This document shows positions 20,818 through 31,927 of a stretch of DNA of 64,000 nt, piece by piece. The position numbers and the translations under genes were made by a program. The stretch is taken from NCBI GenBank assembly GCA_021234155.1, contig JAJEKV010000264.1, positions 308,001-372,000 of the forward strand. The letters are read 5' to 3'. Under the pieces are notes generated by a model, which had not been told where the DNA came from, did not search any database, and worked only from the letters and a program-made list of their open reading frames with translations. This DNA is from Isoetes taiwanensis. Taxonomy: Eukaryota > Streptophyta > Lycopodiopsida > Isoetales > Isoetaceae. Each line of letters begins with the position of its first letter. The stretch's first letter is position 1.

Positions 20818-23800
20818 CTACGTGGCCTACGCCACCTGCAAATTCCCCCTGCCACATCGGCAGGAGTATAAAGTAGATTTTTTTTATTGTTATTATTCCC
20901 TTTTTTTTTGTGCCGACGTGTATTCCGGCAGTCGAGCTCCGGAGGTGTTTCGTCGGCGCTAGGGCGTCGGAGTCGGCGGTAGGGCGTCGGAGTGGCGTCA
21001 ATCGAGGCGCTGGGATCTCAACCTTCAATTTGAAGTAGTTTTTTCTTTAGTATTCTGTGTTTTTTGTGTTTTCTTGATTACTTATATGATTTTGTGATGT
21101 TTTTGCAGGTTTTCGTGTAGATCTGCTCCTGTGTAGTTCTGTTTGGCGGTAAATCTTCGGATTTAGTGCAGTGGAGTCGCTGGATTTAGTCTATTGGAGT
21201 GTATTGGTAGTCAGAGATGTTTCTTCAGCTACTTGTAGTTGCATGCAACTCTTGTGTGTAAGTTAACACGTTTTTTCAGAGAAGATCAAGTTCTACAAAT
21301 TTTCGTGAAAGTTTTAAGGTTTTAAGGTTTCGTGGAATTTTCGTGTATTAAAAAATTAAGTTGTATTATAATGTTATTGTATATTGTGGTGGCGGCGCCA
21401 CCAGAGTGCCGCCTGAAATTTAACACTGAAAAAACACTCAAAAACACTTAAAAAAAGACATGAAAAAAACTTAGGAGATAATCTTAAGGAATTTGCAGGT
21501 AGTGTAGGTTACGCTTTGAGAAACACTACCGTTTCTGTTCGAGGTAAGCTCCTTGGCCAATTTCCGTTATGAATTTCCCTTGCTGCTAAGCATGGATTTT
21601 GTTTACCTATTGCCCTTGAGCGATGGTCCCAAGCTCCAGCCATGGCAAAGAACAAAGGACATGCACTCCGGATCTACCAGAGGTTTAAGAGCTTAGTGCG
21701 AATCAGGGCATGAGGATCTTGCTCCTGGCTAAGAATCGCAATCACTAAGAATCGTAACCCTAAAACCTCATCCCTTGATTTCAAAAGAAAAAATTTTGTG
21801 GCCTCCTTTGATGTCGTAGCACTGGCAAGATATCTCGTTCACTTGTAGAATTCATGGATTTCTTTGAGGATTTGGCCGGAGCGTTGGAAGACGCTGATGG
21901 ATTCACTAGCTGATAGATTCATGTACAATATATGATATTTGTGTCCAGAATTTATAGTGACATACGAGATGAAGATGGCTTGGCAAACAATAAGCCCGCA
22001 TCTACGTAAATTGCACAGAGGATTGCTTGGGCCCGCTACTTTATTTTTATTTAATGTATCCCATAGCTAACTCCTTGGACATTGCATGATCTGTAGTTGT
22101 ATGCTATATCAGGGTTCCTACAAGTATTTAAATGAAACAGCATCAAAGCTATTGGCATTTGCTTTGATTGAACAATCCGCTATGACTTTTATATTTGTCC
22201 CATTCTATTTTAGATGCGAGGGAACCTGCTCCAGTATAATACAGTGTATGACCACTTCTTTCAGTTCGTTATGGTCACAACCCACTAATAAGTAAGTATT
22301 TTAAACATTCACTTAGAAAGCATATTATATACGCCGATTTTTAGAATTAATAAATGTGCTACTATAGAATGCTCTAAAAATATATATGGCTTCTGCAAAG
22401 CCATGTTCATATGAACCCACTTGCATGCGTGTAGGGAACTGAAGTTTTGTCTGATTGTTCTTCATCTAGCACATTGTATCATCTGTTTTCCACCATTCTA
22501 TATGATCTGCTATGCATTTACATAGAGCATATGTCCAAATTAGTAATCTCCACAAGCATTATTCTAGTTCCAGATGAATCTGCAGGTGTCTTGTGATTCA
22601 TACATTTCTCTTACTTTACGAACTTGGTGGGGTTGTTACAACAGCAAGTCCATCTGTTAGATGAGGCTTGCCATTTTGCTCATTAAAGAAGTGATATTTG
22701 CGGCAACATTCGGAATCACAAAAATTCATACCAGCATTGGTCTGACTGATACCCAACATGTTCCTTGTCTCAATAAGATTTCCCTAACATCCATCAGAGC
22801 TGCAAAGAACAAAGAACAACAATGCCAAGTATATATTCCTTTCTTGATACCATAAACCTTATGTTTACTTGCAAGTGATTCCATATTTGGTATCTAGAAA
22901 AATTATGTAGGCCTAGGAATATCATTAAGCATATCTTGAATAACACTAGTATCAATATATTCTTGTTTTAACAAAATTTACATGCACTAGATTTATGTTT
23001 TGATATTCAGAAAAGTTGCATAAGCCTAAGCATCTCTTGCCTCCATAAGAATGTTTGCATCCATTTTCATCTCAAATCTATGACTTAAAAATATCTTTCC
23101 TGCATAAGAGATGTACATCCATCATTACAAATGGATAGCTTGCCTAACTGACACTAATGATAGCTTGTATTTGTCTATTATTCCTAATATGCCACAACAA
23201 GTCATCGTCCAGCCAAAGGCAAGCCCGTAACACAAAGAGAACTATGCACGTGTACTGAAGCTCTTGGATCTGCCATGCTCTAGGGATCTTTCCTATAGAA
23301 ATCTCACACAACCTCAAGGATACATCATGCTCTTGCTGCCATGGTGGCTGGAAGAAGCAATACAACCAGCTCCAACATGATTTTCCACCAAACCATAAAC
23401 CTGTATAGTTTTGGGCTACATTCTTCCCTAATGTGAATGTGAATCATTGTGTTTGCACAAAGAATTTCCTAATACTGACTTCAAGATTGCTTGTTCTATC
23501 ATGTCACTAGCCATGTTCTCTATCAGGCTCCTCACATTCAACTGGCCTGCTATATATTTGAACACTATTTTCAATTGAATGATCATGCCCTGTCATTGTT
23601 ATCCCTAGGTAGATCTTTATAGTCTTGTTAAAACTTTGTAGATTTCTCTGAATTTTCTCTGACCTGCAAAGACTAGCATAAGCTTTAGCTTTGATGGGAT
23701 CTCACGATTCTGCATGAATTCTGAAGACTAGCTGGAAAAAGAGACGTGGTCCTAAGTATCAGAGTTATTCTTTGAAAGGCTTAGTAACGTTTTTTTTTTT

Positions 23801-24328
23801 TTTTTTTTTGTCAATGAGGTTGAAGTTGAAGAGATAAGGAAACAAGAAGGGAGCATCTGTTTGTGGGTTCATGGAAAAGTTCCATCTACAAGCTATATAC
23901 TCTGAACCAGAGTCTATGACAAGGCAACAAGAGAAGTGCTTTCCATGATGAGTAGTTGAACCAATTAGTGAATATCAAATGATTTCCAGACAGCTGGGCA
24001 AACACGAGCATGGCTATATTATTGTAATATGACATTTCTTATTGTTGGAAGACCCCTGGACACAGGTATCCAGGAAGGGCCAAGTGCCTTCTTTTCTCCT
24101 ACGCGTTCCTAAGGATCTTTACATGAGTATATTTCACTTCCTAGGGATCCTTATATGATTATATTTCACTACTAGAAGTAGACAAGGAGAAACGTCCTAG
24201 CCTTGAGGAAATTTGAAGATGAAATTTAAAGCTACATTAATGAGTAAAAATAGAACTTTAGAATGTACACAAAACATTTGAAGAAGAGTCATTGAATGGA
24301 ACATCTTGCATATTCAATCCTCTAGGTG
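20818..24328. other. Long non-coding stretch
   Basis: 3.5 kb with no recognisable gene in either strand, apart from a poly(T) run. Short frames occur but none has family features. Confidence 0.5.
23790..23809. repeat. Poly(T) run of 20
   Basis: Twenty consecutive T, possibly the poly(A) end of a minus-strand retrocopy; no matching gene was seen to its right. Confidence 0.8.
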
Positions 24329-24478
24329 TTACGGATCGAAGCAAGAAACTTCTGTATAGACGATGCCAAAACTATATGCATCCACATCTACCTTCCTTGT
24401 GTAATAATCCCTACCTGCAACCATCTCCGGGCCCATGTACAAATATATGCCATCATTAGGGACAAGCAAATATGGCGA
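24329..24478 (-). pseudogene. Protein kinase fragment (subdomains VIII-IX)
   Basis: On - the open stretch reads DGIYLYMGPEMVAGRDYYTR then KVDVDAYSFGIVYTEV. This fits the activation-segment end and following helix of plant Raf-like or receptor-like Ser/Thr kinases, normally G.Y.YMAPEM......YT.KVDVYSFGIVLWE. The APE Ala is Gly and two residues are inserted before YSFG. Just upstream in another frame, VNLANFLLTRS may be the remains of a VKLADFGLARS segment, with DFG lost. The rest of the kinase is not visible, and the frame ends at TAA 24329-24331. It is an isolated, decayed piece. Confidence 0.6.
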
Positions 24479-25335
24479 CCAGGCTCCTGGTGAGCAAAAA
24501 GTTTGCCAAGTTCACGAGTATGTCCAATGGCAAACACAAGGAACCCACAACTAAAGAAGTGCTTCTTGAGCAGCCCTTATTGAAGAATCTCAGCATGGCT
24601 ATCTCTTTTATTATATCTTTTTTGAAGAGCTACTCCATTCTTAACGTTGGAGGTATATGATAGTTTCAGGCTTTGTTTGGATAGTTGAGTTTTGATGTGG
24701 CCTCAGCCAATAACAGCCAATAATCAGGTACTTCGTTCAGGCTCATGCATGTTTCTAGTGGCATATGGAATTCCTTAACTACTATATTTGTTGAGATCAT
24801 TTTTGTTTGTCTTGTGTAGCATGAGATCATGCCAAACATTGTGTCATCTACTTTAGCAGTTGCAGCTGAACTGCATAATGATGCATGTTTTCTCATAAGT
24901 TACAGGATGCAGAATGGATTACACAATTAAGATCTGGACGTGGTAACATGTTTTATCTTTCATCGTGCATATTCTAACATGACGTTTTTTTTCCCTGTAG
25001 ATTTCTTTGAAAGATTCAAGAAATATATGAGGTATTTTTGACATATATATGCTTGGAATTTAGTTGCTTTCTAAGGATGCTTCTTTGGTTTGTTTTGCTA
25101 TTTTCTTTCACTCGATTAACAGATTTGCCGCATGCGTAAGCATGTTGTATTTCACTAGCCCAGATCTGCAAATATTTATTTAGATTTTCTATTACAATGC
25201 TGTTTAAACATTCTCCTCCTGCTTGGACTTAACGTTATATTTCTAAAGGTTGCTTCAAACTGTTTTAAGGAATACAAGTTTGATACAAAGAAGAAAATGA
25301 ACTATCCCTTGTCTATAACTCAATTGTTTATTTTT
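24479..25335. other. Non-coding stretch
   Basis: Apart from the possible kinase remains at 24479-24530 nothing is recognised. Confidence 0.4.
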
Positions 25336-25460
25336 TTGAAGGACGTCAGACTTTATTAATAACACTCCATCATAATACATAATACAATGCAGAGACAGGA
25401 ATAAAAAACCCAGTGGATAATTAGATCCAACTGAGAAGGGTCACCCGTCTAAGTATGGCA
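25336..25460 (-). repeat. L1-type 3' end (pair with 49448)
   Basis: Contains GACTTTATTAATA and later GCAGAGACAGGAATAAAAAA, matching in order a block at 49448-49590 (GACTTTATTTAATC, GCAAAGACAGGAGTGAAATT, then ACCCACCGAGTGAAG against TCCAACTGAGAAGG). On - it would end in TTAATAAAGTC. Confidence 0.5.
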
Positions 25461-25540
25461 ATAGAATAGAATAGAATAGAATAGAATAGAATAGAATAGA
25501 ATAGAATAGAATAGAATAGAATAGAATAGAATAGAATAGA
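25461..25540 (-). repeat. Pentamer microsatellite (TCTAT)16, LINE tail
   Basis: Exactly 80 bases of ATAGA units. On - it follows a terminus GGACGTTAATG, so it is the tail of the LINE to its right. Confidence 0.9.
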
Positions 25541-26793
25541 CATTAACGTCCCTTGTGCCCTCAGGCCCCTGGACTTGTGTAGCATGGGCGAGCTCCCTAA
25601 AAGGGCGCTACTAGCACATCACGCTGTTATGATGTAGCCTTTTCTGAAGGCTGACTTTTTCTGTTATTACCAGCATCCCGCTTTACTTCGGCTTCGTGGC
25701 CGTGCAGTGATGCGTCGTTATCAATCAGCTTTTAACTAAACAATTTGTATGGGGTTTATGAGCCGCTTTTGTGCGGTTCATATTACAAACCCTCTTTCCC
25801 TGTGTACTTCTCTGTGTCTGATCATCATTCCCTGTATCGCGTCTGTCAAATCTCGAAGTGATTCTGTTATTGTCATCAGAATATGTACTGGTTGCCCCCA
25901 TCTTATATTTCTGTACCTGTCTCTGATGTCTCCGTATATCGGGCAATCGTTAATCATGTGGTTCTCATCCTCTACTCTCCCATTGTCACAGATTCTGTAT
26001 ATCCGGTCCTCCTTGTCTATTCCCCTCCACCTGTCTTTTTCGATTCTCAGATCGTGACTTCCCATCCTGAACCTAGCCAAGATATCTCTTCTGGCTTTTC
26101 CCAGTATGTTATCCCGATACATCTGATGTCCTACCTGCTGCTCTGGGTTAAAAACTGTCATGAGCCAGATTGTCTTGGGTTCCGTGTGTTGTTGCAGCCA
26201 TGCTCTTGTGGCTCTGTCTGCCCACTCCTCATTCCACTGTCCTTCGTTTATTAGGTCGCTCAGGTTTAATCCCATCTCTCTGGTCCATTTTGCCACATCT
26301 TTAAACCATCCGCTGCCTATGAGAATGTGTGAAATTGTTGACTCGGTGATTGCAATACTAGACAATTTCCCCTGAAGGTCTCCTGCATTGTCCTTAATCA
26401 GGTACCTTACGGTTCTCTCCCATGCTCTCACCTCCATTGGTTTTTGCCCTGTTTCGAGGACCATGATTGTCAGTGGCATATTTGTCCGTACTTTAAATTC
26501 CTGTCTGTGCCATTGCCTAAGGATTCCTTCCTGTTTTTCCCATTTTTTGTCTGTTAGGCTGGCCCCCAAGCTTCTGCCCCATATAATTGAGTAGTGGCTA
26601 CTACTGCACTGAATAAGTAGCATTTGATGTCCCAGTCAATTATTCTGCTTTTGCTGCAGAAATTCTTCATATTGAAATAACTTCCTATAGCTGATTGGAA
26701 CCTGGTGTCTGCACCCTTAGCCCACTTCCCTGTGCCATGTGCATCGTACCCTAGATATTTGTATTCCGTTGTTATATCTATAATGCAATTCAA
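25541..26793 (-). pseudogene. LINE ORF2 C-terminal half (copy F)
   Basis: On -, the frame from 26793 reads TTEYKYLGYDAHGTGKWAKG and YLFSAVVATTQLYGAEAWG, the post-catalytic region of LINE reverse transcriptases (the YLG and LLYGAE.W motifs). After a one-step frame change near 26560-26620 the frame runs unbroken for 281 codons to 25778, with RMGSHDLRIEKDRWRGIDK and ICDNGRVEDENHMINDCPIY near the end. The first Cys of the zinc-knuckle-like pattern is Tyr here. A 3' UTR of about 240 bases leads to the pentamer tail. The 5' part is missing (5' truncation is normal for LINEs). Only one frameshift shows over this length, so this copy is younger than the one at 17.8 kb. Confidence 0.85.
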
Positions 26794-28099
26794 ACTATTT
26801 TCCTCTCCTACAAAGATAGATAGATAGATAGTATTTTAGAGAAGAATAATATATAATCATATTCTTAGAAAAGTTACTTTAACCAGGTCGAACTTCCACA
26901 TCTATAGAATCATTAACAACAACTTGATCTGCTCCCTGGTGTGTCAATGCCACTGAATCAGGGACATCCTCTATAACAATCGTAGCAGATATTGGAGCTA
27001 CAAAGTGAACTAATGCAGATTGAGGAGCCGAGCTATTTTTGTGACATGCAAGCTTCTTCAGGCATGGAGTAGACCATCCTTCTTCCAATAATTCTTGCTT
27101 GTGAGCAATGTCCTGAAGACGAGAGTGTTGATCCTTATTAAGAGAGTCTACTGATATAGACTGAGATGGAGATGCATTAGAAGAAGGCGATGGTGCAGAA
27201 ATAGCTTGAGAAGAAGGCAAAAGGGCTAGTAATACTGACGGATTAACTAGTGCAGAGGCAGATGAGGAAGAAGATGATACAACACGACATATAACTCAAT
27301 TGTATCTAGGTGTGTATATGCAACAATATGCATTTTTTGTATTGCTCATTATTTTAAGCAATCTGATTGTTGAAGTCATAAATTTCGGCAGCCATTGTCT
27401 TTTTTGTTCAATGGAAAGGTCTATCATGCCTTATAAAATATGATGTCAGAGCAAAAGAGAGCACCACACATGGTCAATTAAAGAATATTACAGTAGGTGC
27501 CCACATTGCTTCACATACTAAATGATTTTCTTTCTTTCTCACTGCAAACTCATCTATCAAACTATTTGAATTCTAGCTTTCTACTAGTTGATATGCATAA
27601 TACTTCTAGAAAATCTAGACAACTAGTTATGAATGGGGTTGTAACATTAGTAACTATTTTTCCAAGTTGAGAATATACAGATAATTTGGCTCTAGAGATT
27701 GCATGAGAATGAGCACTGAGCGGCACATCTAATGATCCATTGCCATACCTTATATTTCTCGCTCTTATATGGGATACATCAAGCTATATCTAGAGATAAT
27801 TACCTTTGTTCAAGCCTCCTATACAGGCAAATATGGCAAATATGGTGGAAGGTTTGAACTAGAAATTTTGATTCCACACGAGTCATAATATTGTATACAT
27901 TGAAGTTTTAAGACAAGCTAATATTGTACTTAAAAACCTAAGTCATAATATCATATATATTGAAATGTGAATGTCATGGTGGGTTCGATTCTGATATCTG
28001 ATTTCAAGTAGAAGGTCCCTAAATGCTGTAAAAACAGATCGGAATGCAAGGTGAAAAGAGACCGATAGCAGGGTAAAAGTTCGAACTACAGTTTCGGGC
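26794..28099. other. Mostly non-coding; one Ser-rich minus-strand frame
   Basis: A 113-codon frame on - (27220-26879), rich in Ser and Pro at its start (SSQAISAPSPSSNASPSQS), resembles nothing known and may be chance or part of a retroelement ORF1. A short (GATA)n run lies near 26815. Confidence 0.3.
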
Positions 28100-28496
28100 A
28101 ACATTTTTTGAAAGATTACAGGCGATTCGACACTGCCGGATCGTCATTTTGGGGAGAGGCGAGGCCATTTATACATTCTTTGGGCTCTTGTCTCTCTTAT
28201 CGACATCTTCTCACAACAGTTTTCTTTGTCTTAGTTTCTCGCCTTGTCTTTCATCCTCCTTATACTGCAAATCCTATTCATGATGATAACTCTTGGTTCA
28301 TTTGACAGGTATAGTGTCGGCAAATCCTATTCATGATGATAGCTCTTGGTTCATCTGACAAGTATGGTGTTCCTTGGTTTGATGGTTTCTTCTTCTTTGT
28401 AATATTCCCATTCTCGTAGCATAGACAAATTCGTGGTGAACATATACCGTGGTTTAATGTGGCTTCAGAAGTTTACAATTCTTTTTTGCATTTGTT
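28100..28496 (+). repeat. Dispersed repeat (pair with 36370-36599), with a tandem duplication
   Basis: TTTTGGGGAGAGGCGAGGCC and CATCTTCTCACA.CAGTTT.CTTTGTC recur at 36410-36500. A 53-bp unit, CAAATCCTATTCATGATGAT and following bases, is tandemly duplicated at 28268-28320 and 28321-28373. The block is cut at 28497-28504 by the hAT-like element; the other side resumes after 30414 and leads to a LINE-type terminus. Confidence 0.7.
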
Positions 28497-28504
28497 GTGC
28501 TCTG

Positions 28505-30406
28505 CATAGTTGGGGCCGACCTAGGTCGGCCCTAAATTCCGAGCTGTTCCGACGTAGGTCCGAATCGGACTAATCCGACCGTGGATCGTTTGGGTCAAAA
28601 TGACCAAAAAGTTTTTTTTCTCCCTTTTTGATTGTTGCATCCCATGGGCGCCAAGAATGCCGAAACGAAGGATTTGGAGCAAAATGTCGCTGCCAAATCC
28701 ATTCCTAAGAGTTTCAACTCTCTGTTTTAGTGCAAGGATGGCTAAACCTTTGTTGAATCATCATCAGGTAAGCATTCTTCCATGATTTCTTTTATTTCTA
28801 AGCTGAATACAATGCAAGAATACTTTGCTGCTAGCTCCTTGTAGGCTGTCCTTATTTCTTATGCACATTCTTCAATCTTTCTTATGCCCTTTCTTATCCC
28901 CTGTTGCAGTGAGGATCAAAGCTTGCACCATCTACCAAAGAAGCAGAGCAGAGCATCAACCAAGCTGCTCTCAACCAGCAGAGCATCGAGCAGCAGCGCA
29001 TCCTCTTGAACGTCCTTGTAAGACTTTTTGTAACTTTTCATGGTCACATCATGCTTCACGGGCCTCTCTTTGAAATTTTTTGCAGCTGTTTCAATTCCTG
29101 TGTCTTTGGTGGATGAAGCCTAATATGTGTGGCATATACAGAAAGCAACGCACCAAGGGAAGACCACCATAAAGTGGAACTATCTCATCTACAAGCACAA
29201 GTGCTGGCTTCATCCCACCTTTGGTTGCAGTTTGCTCAAATAGATATTTTGCATGTAATTGTGATAGCTCTTGCAGGTTATAAATTTTTCTTTCTTCTTC
29301 TTCTTTAACAGGCATTAAAGTTGCAAAAGATTGTGCAACTGGTTCAAAATGAAATGAGAGAATGAGGTAAGCGGTGGAGGTTTTATTATTGCAGCATGGA
29401 GATTTTATTACTGCAGCATATGGCACGTTGATACAATAGATAATTCATGCAGCATATACCCTTTTAGTAGCTCGATTTAGATGCTTCTTTGTTTCTTCTA
29501 GATGCCCCCCCAAGAAAAAATGATGGTTGTTTCTTCTTCTTTGTTGCAAAGGGATGAGGTGGTAGCAACAAATTGTATAGTCTTGTCTCATAAAGCACTG
29601 CAGCGGAGTGTTCATGAAGAAATAATTTTGTACATGACACCACCAAAGCTATTATATGCTGAATAATCTGCCCCCAACAGTAGTGATCCCTTATTCATTC
29701 ATTGTTAGAAGTCTCATTTTTATTTATTATAAGTCCACTTGCAAAGGAGAAGGAACCCTCATTGTAGAGCATGCATATTCATAAAAGCTGTTGTATGTTC
29801 ACAAAAGCTCCTAGTGCTGATCCTCTGTTCATTTATTGAAGAAGTTTCTCATTTAATTATTATTCGCAAGGGAGAAGCAAGCCATCATTGGGGGGCCATT
29901 TATTGGGTTTTAGTTTACCGGATACTTGGCGCTACTTGTTGCTTGGATTTGGCAGCCGATCCATGGATTTTTGCAAATTTTATAGTCTAGTGAACATTAA
30001 AATTATTCTAATCTAGGTTATGCATACATTGACAATCAAGTGTTTTCAAATATCTATTAATAGGCCTCATAAGCGAAATTCATTCCGTCCGTGAAAAAAT
30101 ATCTCCACAATATACAGGTACTAATATTGTAATCTGAGTATGCAAAATTATCTTCTATAATTTACTTAATAGTTTAATATCATAAATCGACTGTTTTGAA
30201 GTTATTTGAAGTGTAATCTTGTCCATATTAACTATTTATTTAGAAATAAAGATGTCTTGTATTATGCTTATCTATTATCTGCAGGAATAAAAGAACTTGA
30301 AGTTTGGCAAAATAGGTTGGTAGGTCGGCGAAAAATTCCCATCTAGGTCGGCTTTCTCCCACCTAGGTCGGCAGGTCGGCTAGGTCGATGGGTCGGCCCA
30401 ACTATG
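28505..30406. mobile_element. hAT-like non-autonomous transposon, 1.9 kb
   Basis: The element begins CATAGTTGGGGCCGACC and ends GGTCGGCCCAACTATG, so the ends are inverted repeats. It is flanked on both sides by GTGCTCTG (28497-28504 and 30407-30414), an 8-bp target duplication typical of the hAT superfamily. Both ends carry clustered AGGTCGG/CCGACCT motifs (28515-28590 and 30310-30400), like the subterminal transposase-binding repeats of hAT elements. Inside there is no recognisable transposase, BED finger or dimerisation motif; the largest frames are about 110 codons and unrecognised. It is therefore taken as a deletion derivative mobilised in trans. It sits inside the repeat that continues to the LINE-type terminus at 30895-30947. 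Confidence 0.9.
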
Positions 30407-30797
30407 GTGCTCTGTGTCAAATTCATTGTATGGCTTCCTTTCATCCTCACTCTAAAACCTGGATGTCGCCTGTGTTTTTATCATTGATCCTGTTTCTAAT
30501 TTCTTGCATCATAGATGAACGATTGCTTGCATATCAACCATCTTATGAAATTCTGTAGGAAGTTCTTGCCTGTATAATTTGTTCACATACAATTCATCAT
30601 AACATGCATACCTAGGATACTCTTGCCACAGTTACATCAAATCCGGGCTGCATGTCACAGATCGGCCACCTTACTTATCAGAATTTTCCTTTGTTGTCAC
30701 TATACAAATGTCGGTAGCAGCTAAAGCATCTTCATACGATTTGTTTCTTAACCTCAGCTGTACTTGTGATTATGTATATAACTGTGTCAGCATCCTT

Positions 30798-30862
30798 ATT
30801 GCTACTAAGGTTTTTCCCCCGAAAACCCTTCGGGGCGGGGGTTTTTTAATCTTGGTAGTAAT
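30798..30862 (+). other. LINE 3' UTR stem-loop, copy B
   Basis: Arms ATTGCTACTAAG and CTTGGTAGTAAT enclose GGTTTTTCCCCC...GGGGGTTTTTT, with a small inner hairpin CCGAAAACCCTTCGG. Same layout as copy A. Confidence 0.7.
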
Positions 30863-30894
30863 ACGCCTGCTGCTCTCTCTTTGTACTTGGGTCC

Positions 30895-30947
30895 CATAGG
30901 CCAGTTGGTCTCCGTGGACGATAAAATCATATTCTATTCTATTCTTA
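30895..30947 (+). repeat. LINE 3' terminus with (TTCTA)n tail, copy B
   Basis: CATAGGCCAGTTGGTCTCC then GTGGACGATAAAAT, then ATATTCTATTCTATTCTT. Closest to copy A, but with the pentamer tail of copy F. Confidence 0.75.
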
Positions 30948-31927
30948 TAAGTAGTTTTTCCTCATTTTGTTTTATAGTTGTATATAGTGTTCTTCTGGTT
31001 AAGGTTCTAGCCTTTTAAATTTTTGACTTGGGTTCGAGTTTGTACTTCCTCAATTTTTTTGTTCTTTGCTCTCGGTTATCTTCTTCTAGGCATTTAGTTT
31101 TTTCTTGCATTCACTTGGGAAATTCCACACCATATCATTCTACACCTGGTTAGCTTTAAACTTTAGATTTGCGGCCATGTTTTAGCATATGGTTAATTTG
31201 GTTCTTTTTCCTTGCAAATTTAACTCTAGGATATGGTTGCCTCTTATTGTGACTGTCCCTCGGAGCACGTGTCACCCCCCCTCGTCTCGACGTGACATCG
31301 CCATGTGGCATGCCGAGTGGCCCTTCTACCGTGGGTTGGACACTGTCTTCACCACGTGTGTGGCCCGTTGACGTTATATGCACGTCCTGTGGCCGTTATG
31401 GCCTGGTCGTTATGCGTTAGCCATGTGTCCCGGTGTCGTGCAACTGGTACCGGCAACTGCGACAAAGCTACGCGATGCGTTAGCCCAGTTGCCAGTTGTC
31501 GTGCAGCTGTTGACCATCATTGTGCAACAGAGCTCCGCTAAGCGTGAAGCCCTGCTTCCCGCCATCGTGTAATTATTGTCTACAATTGTGGAACAGATCT
31601 GCACACTCGTGGTTGTGTTAAGAGTACTGATCATATCGATTCGAAAGTAGAATTCAATGCCCCTTGCTTGAATTCGCGCCCATTCCAGAGCACTCGATTA
31701 CCGAAGCCCAATTTGAATACCAAGCTCCCGCTATGGTTCCCAACAGAATAAAAGGCAATTTCAACTTTCAAATTTCAAGCTTATCGATATCAGGCTGTGA
31801 GGAGCATGATAATAGACATGGTTTCCACAAGAGGTCGGAGAGGGGACGATGGTGAAGCCAGTAACAGAGTACCTACATCAAGGAAAAGAGTTACTGGGCA
31901 CCACAAATCAGTGTTGCATCTCCCACA
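30948..31927. other. Non-coding stretch upstream of the pogo-type gene
   Basis: GC-richer part at 31240-31560 with GTGCAACTG/CAGTTGC short repeats. No gene and no terminal repeat for the pogo element could be found. Confidence 0.4.

Noticed and set aside
20580-21028. Overlapping frames on both strands around the GC foldback (75-108 codons)
   Set aside because: They arise from the inverted repeat itself; each frame is the mirror of the other.
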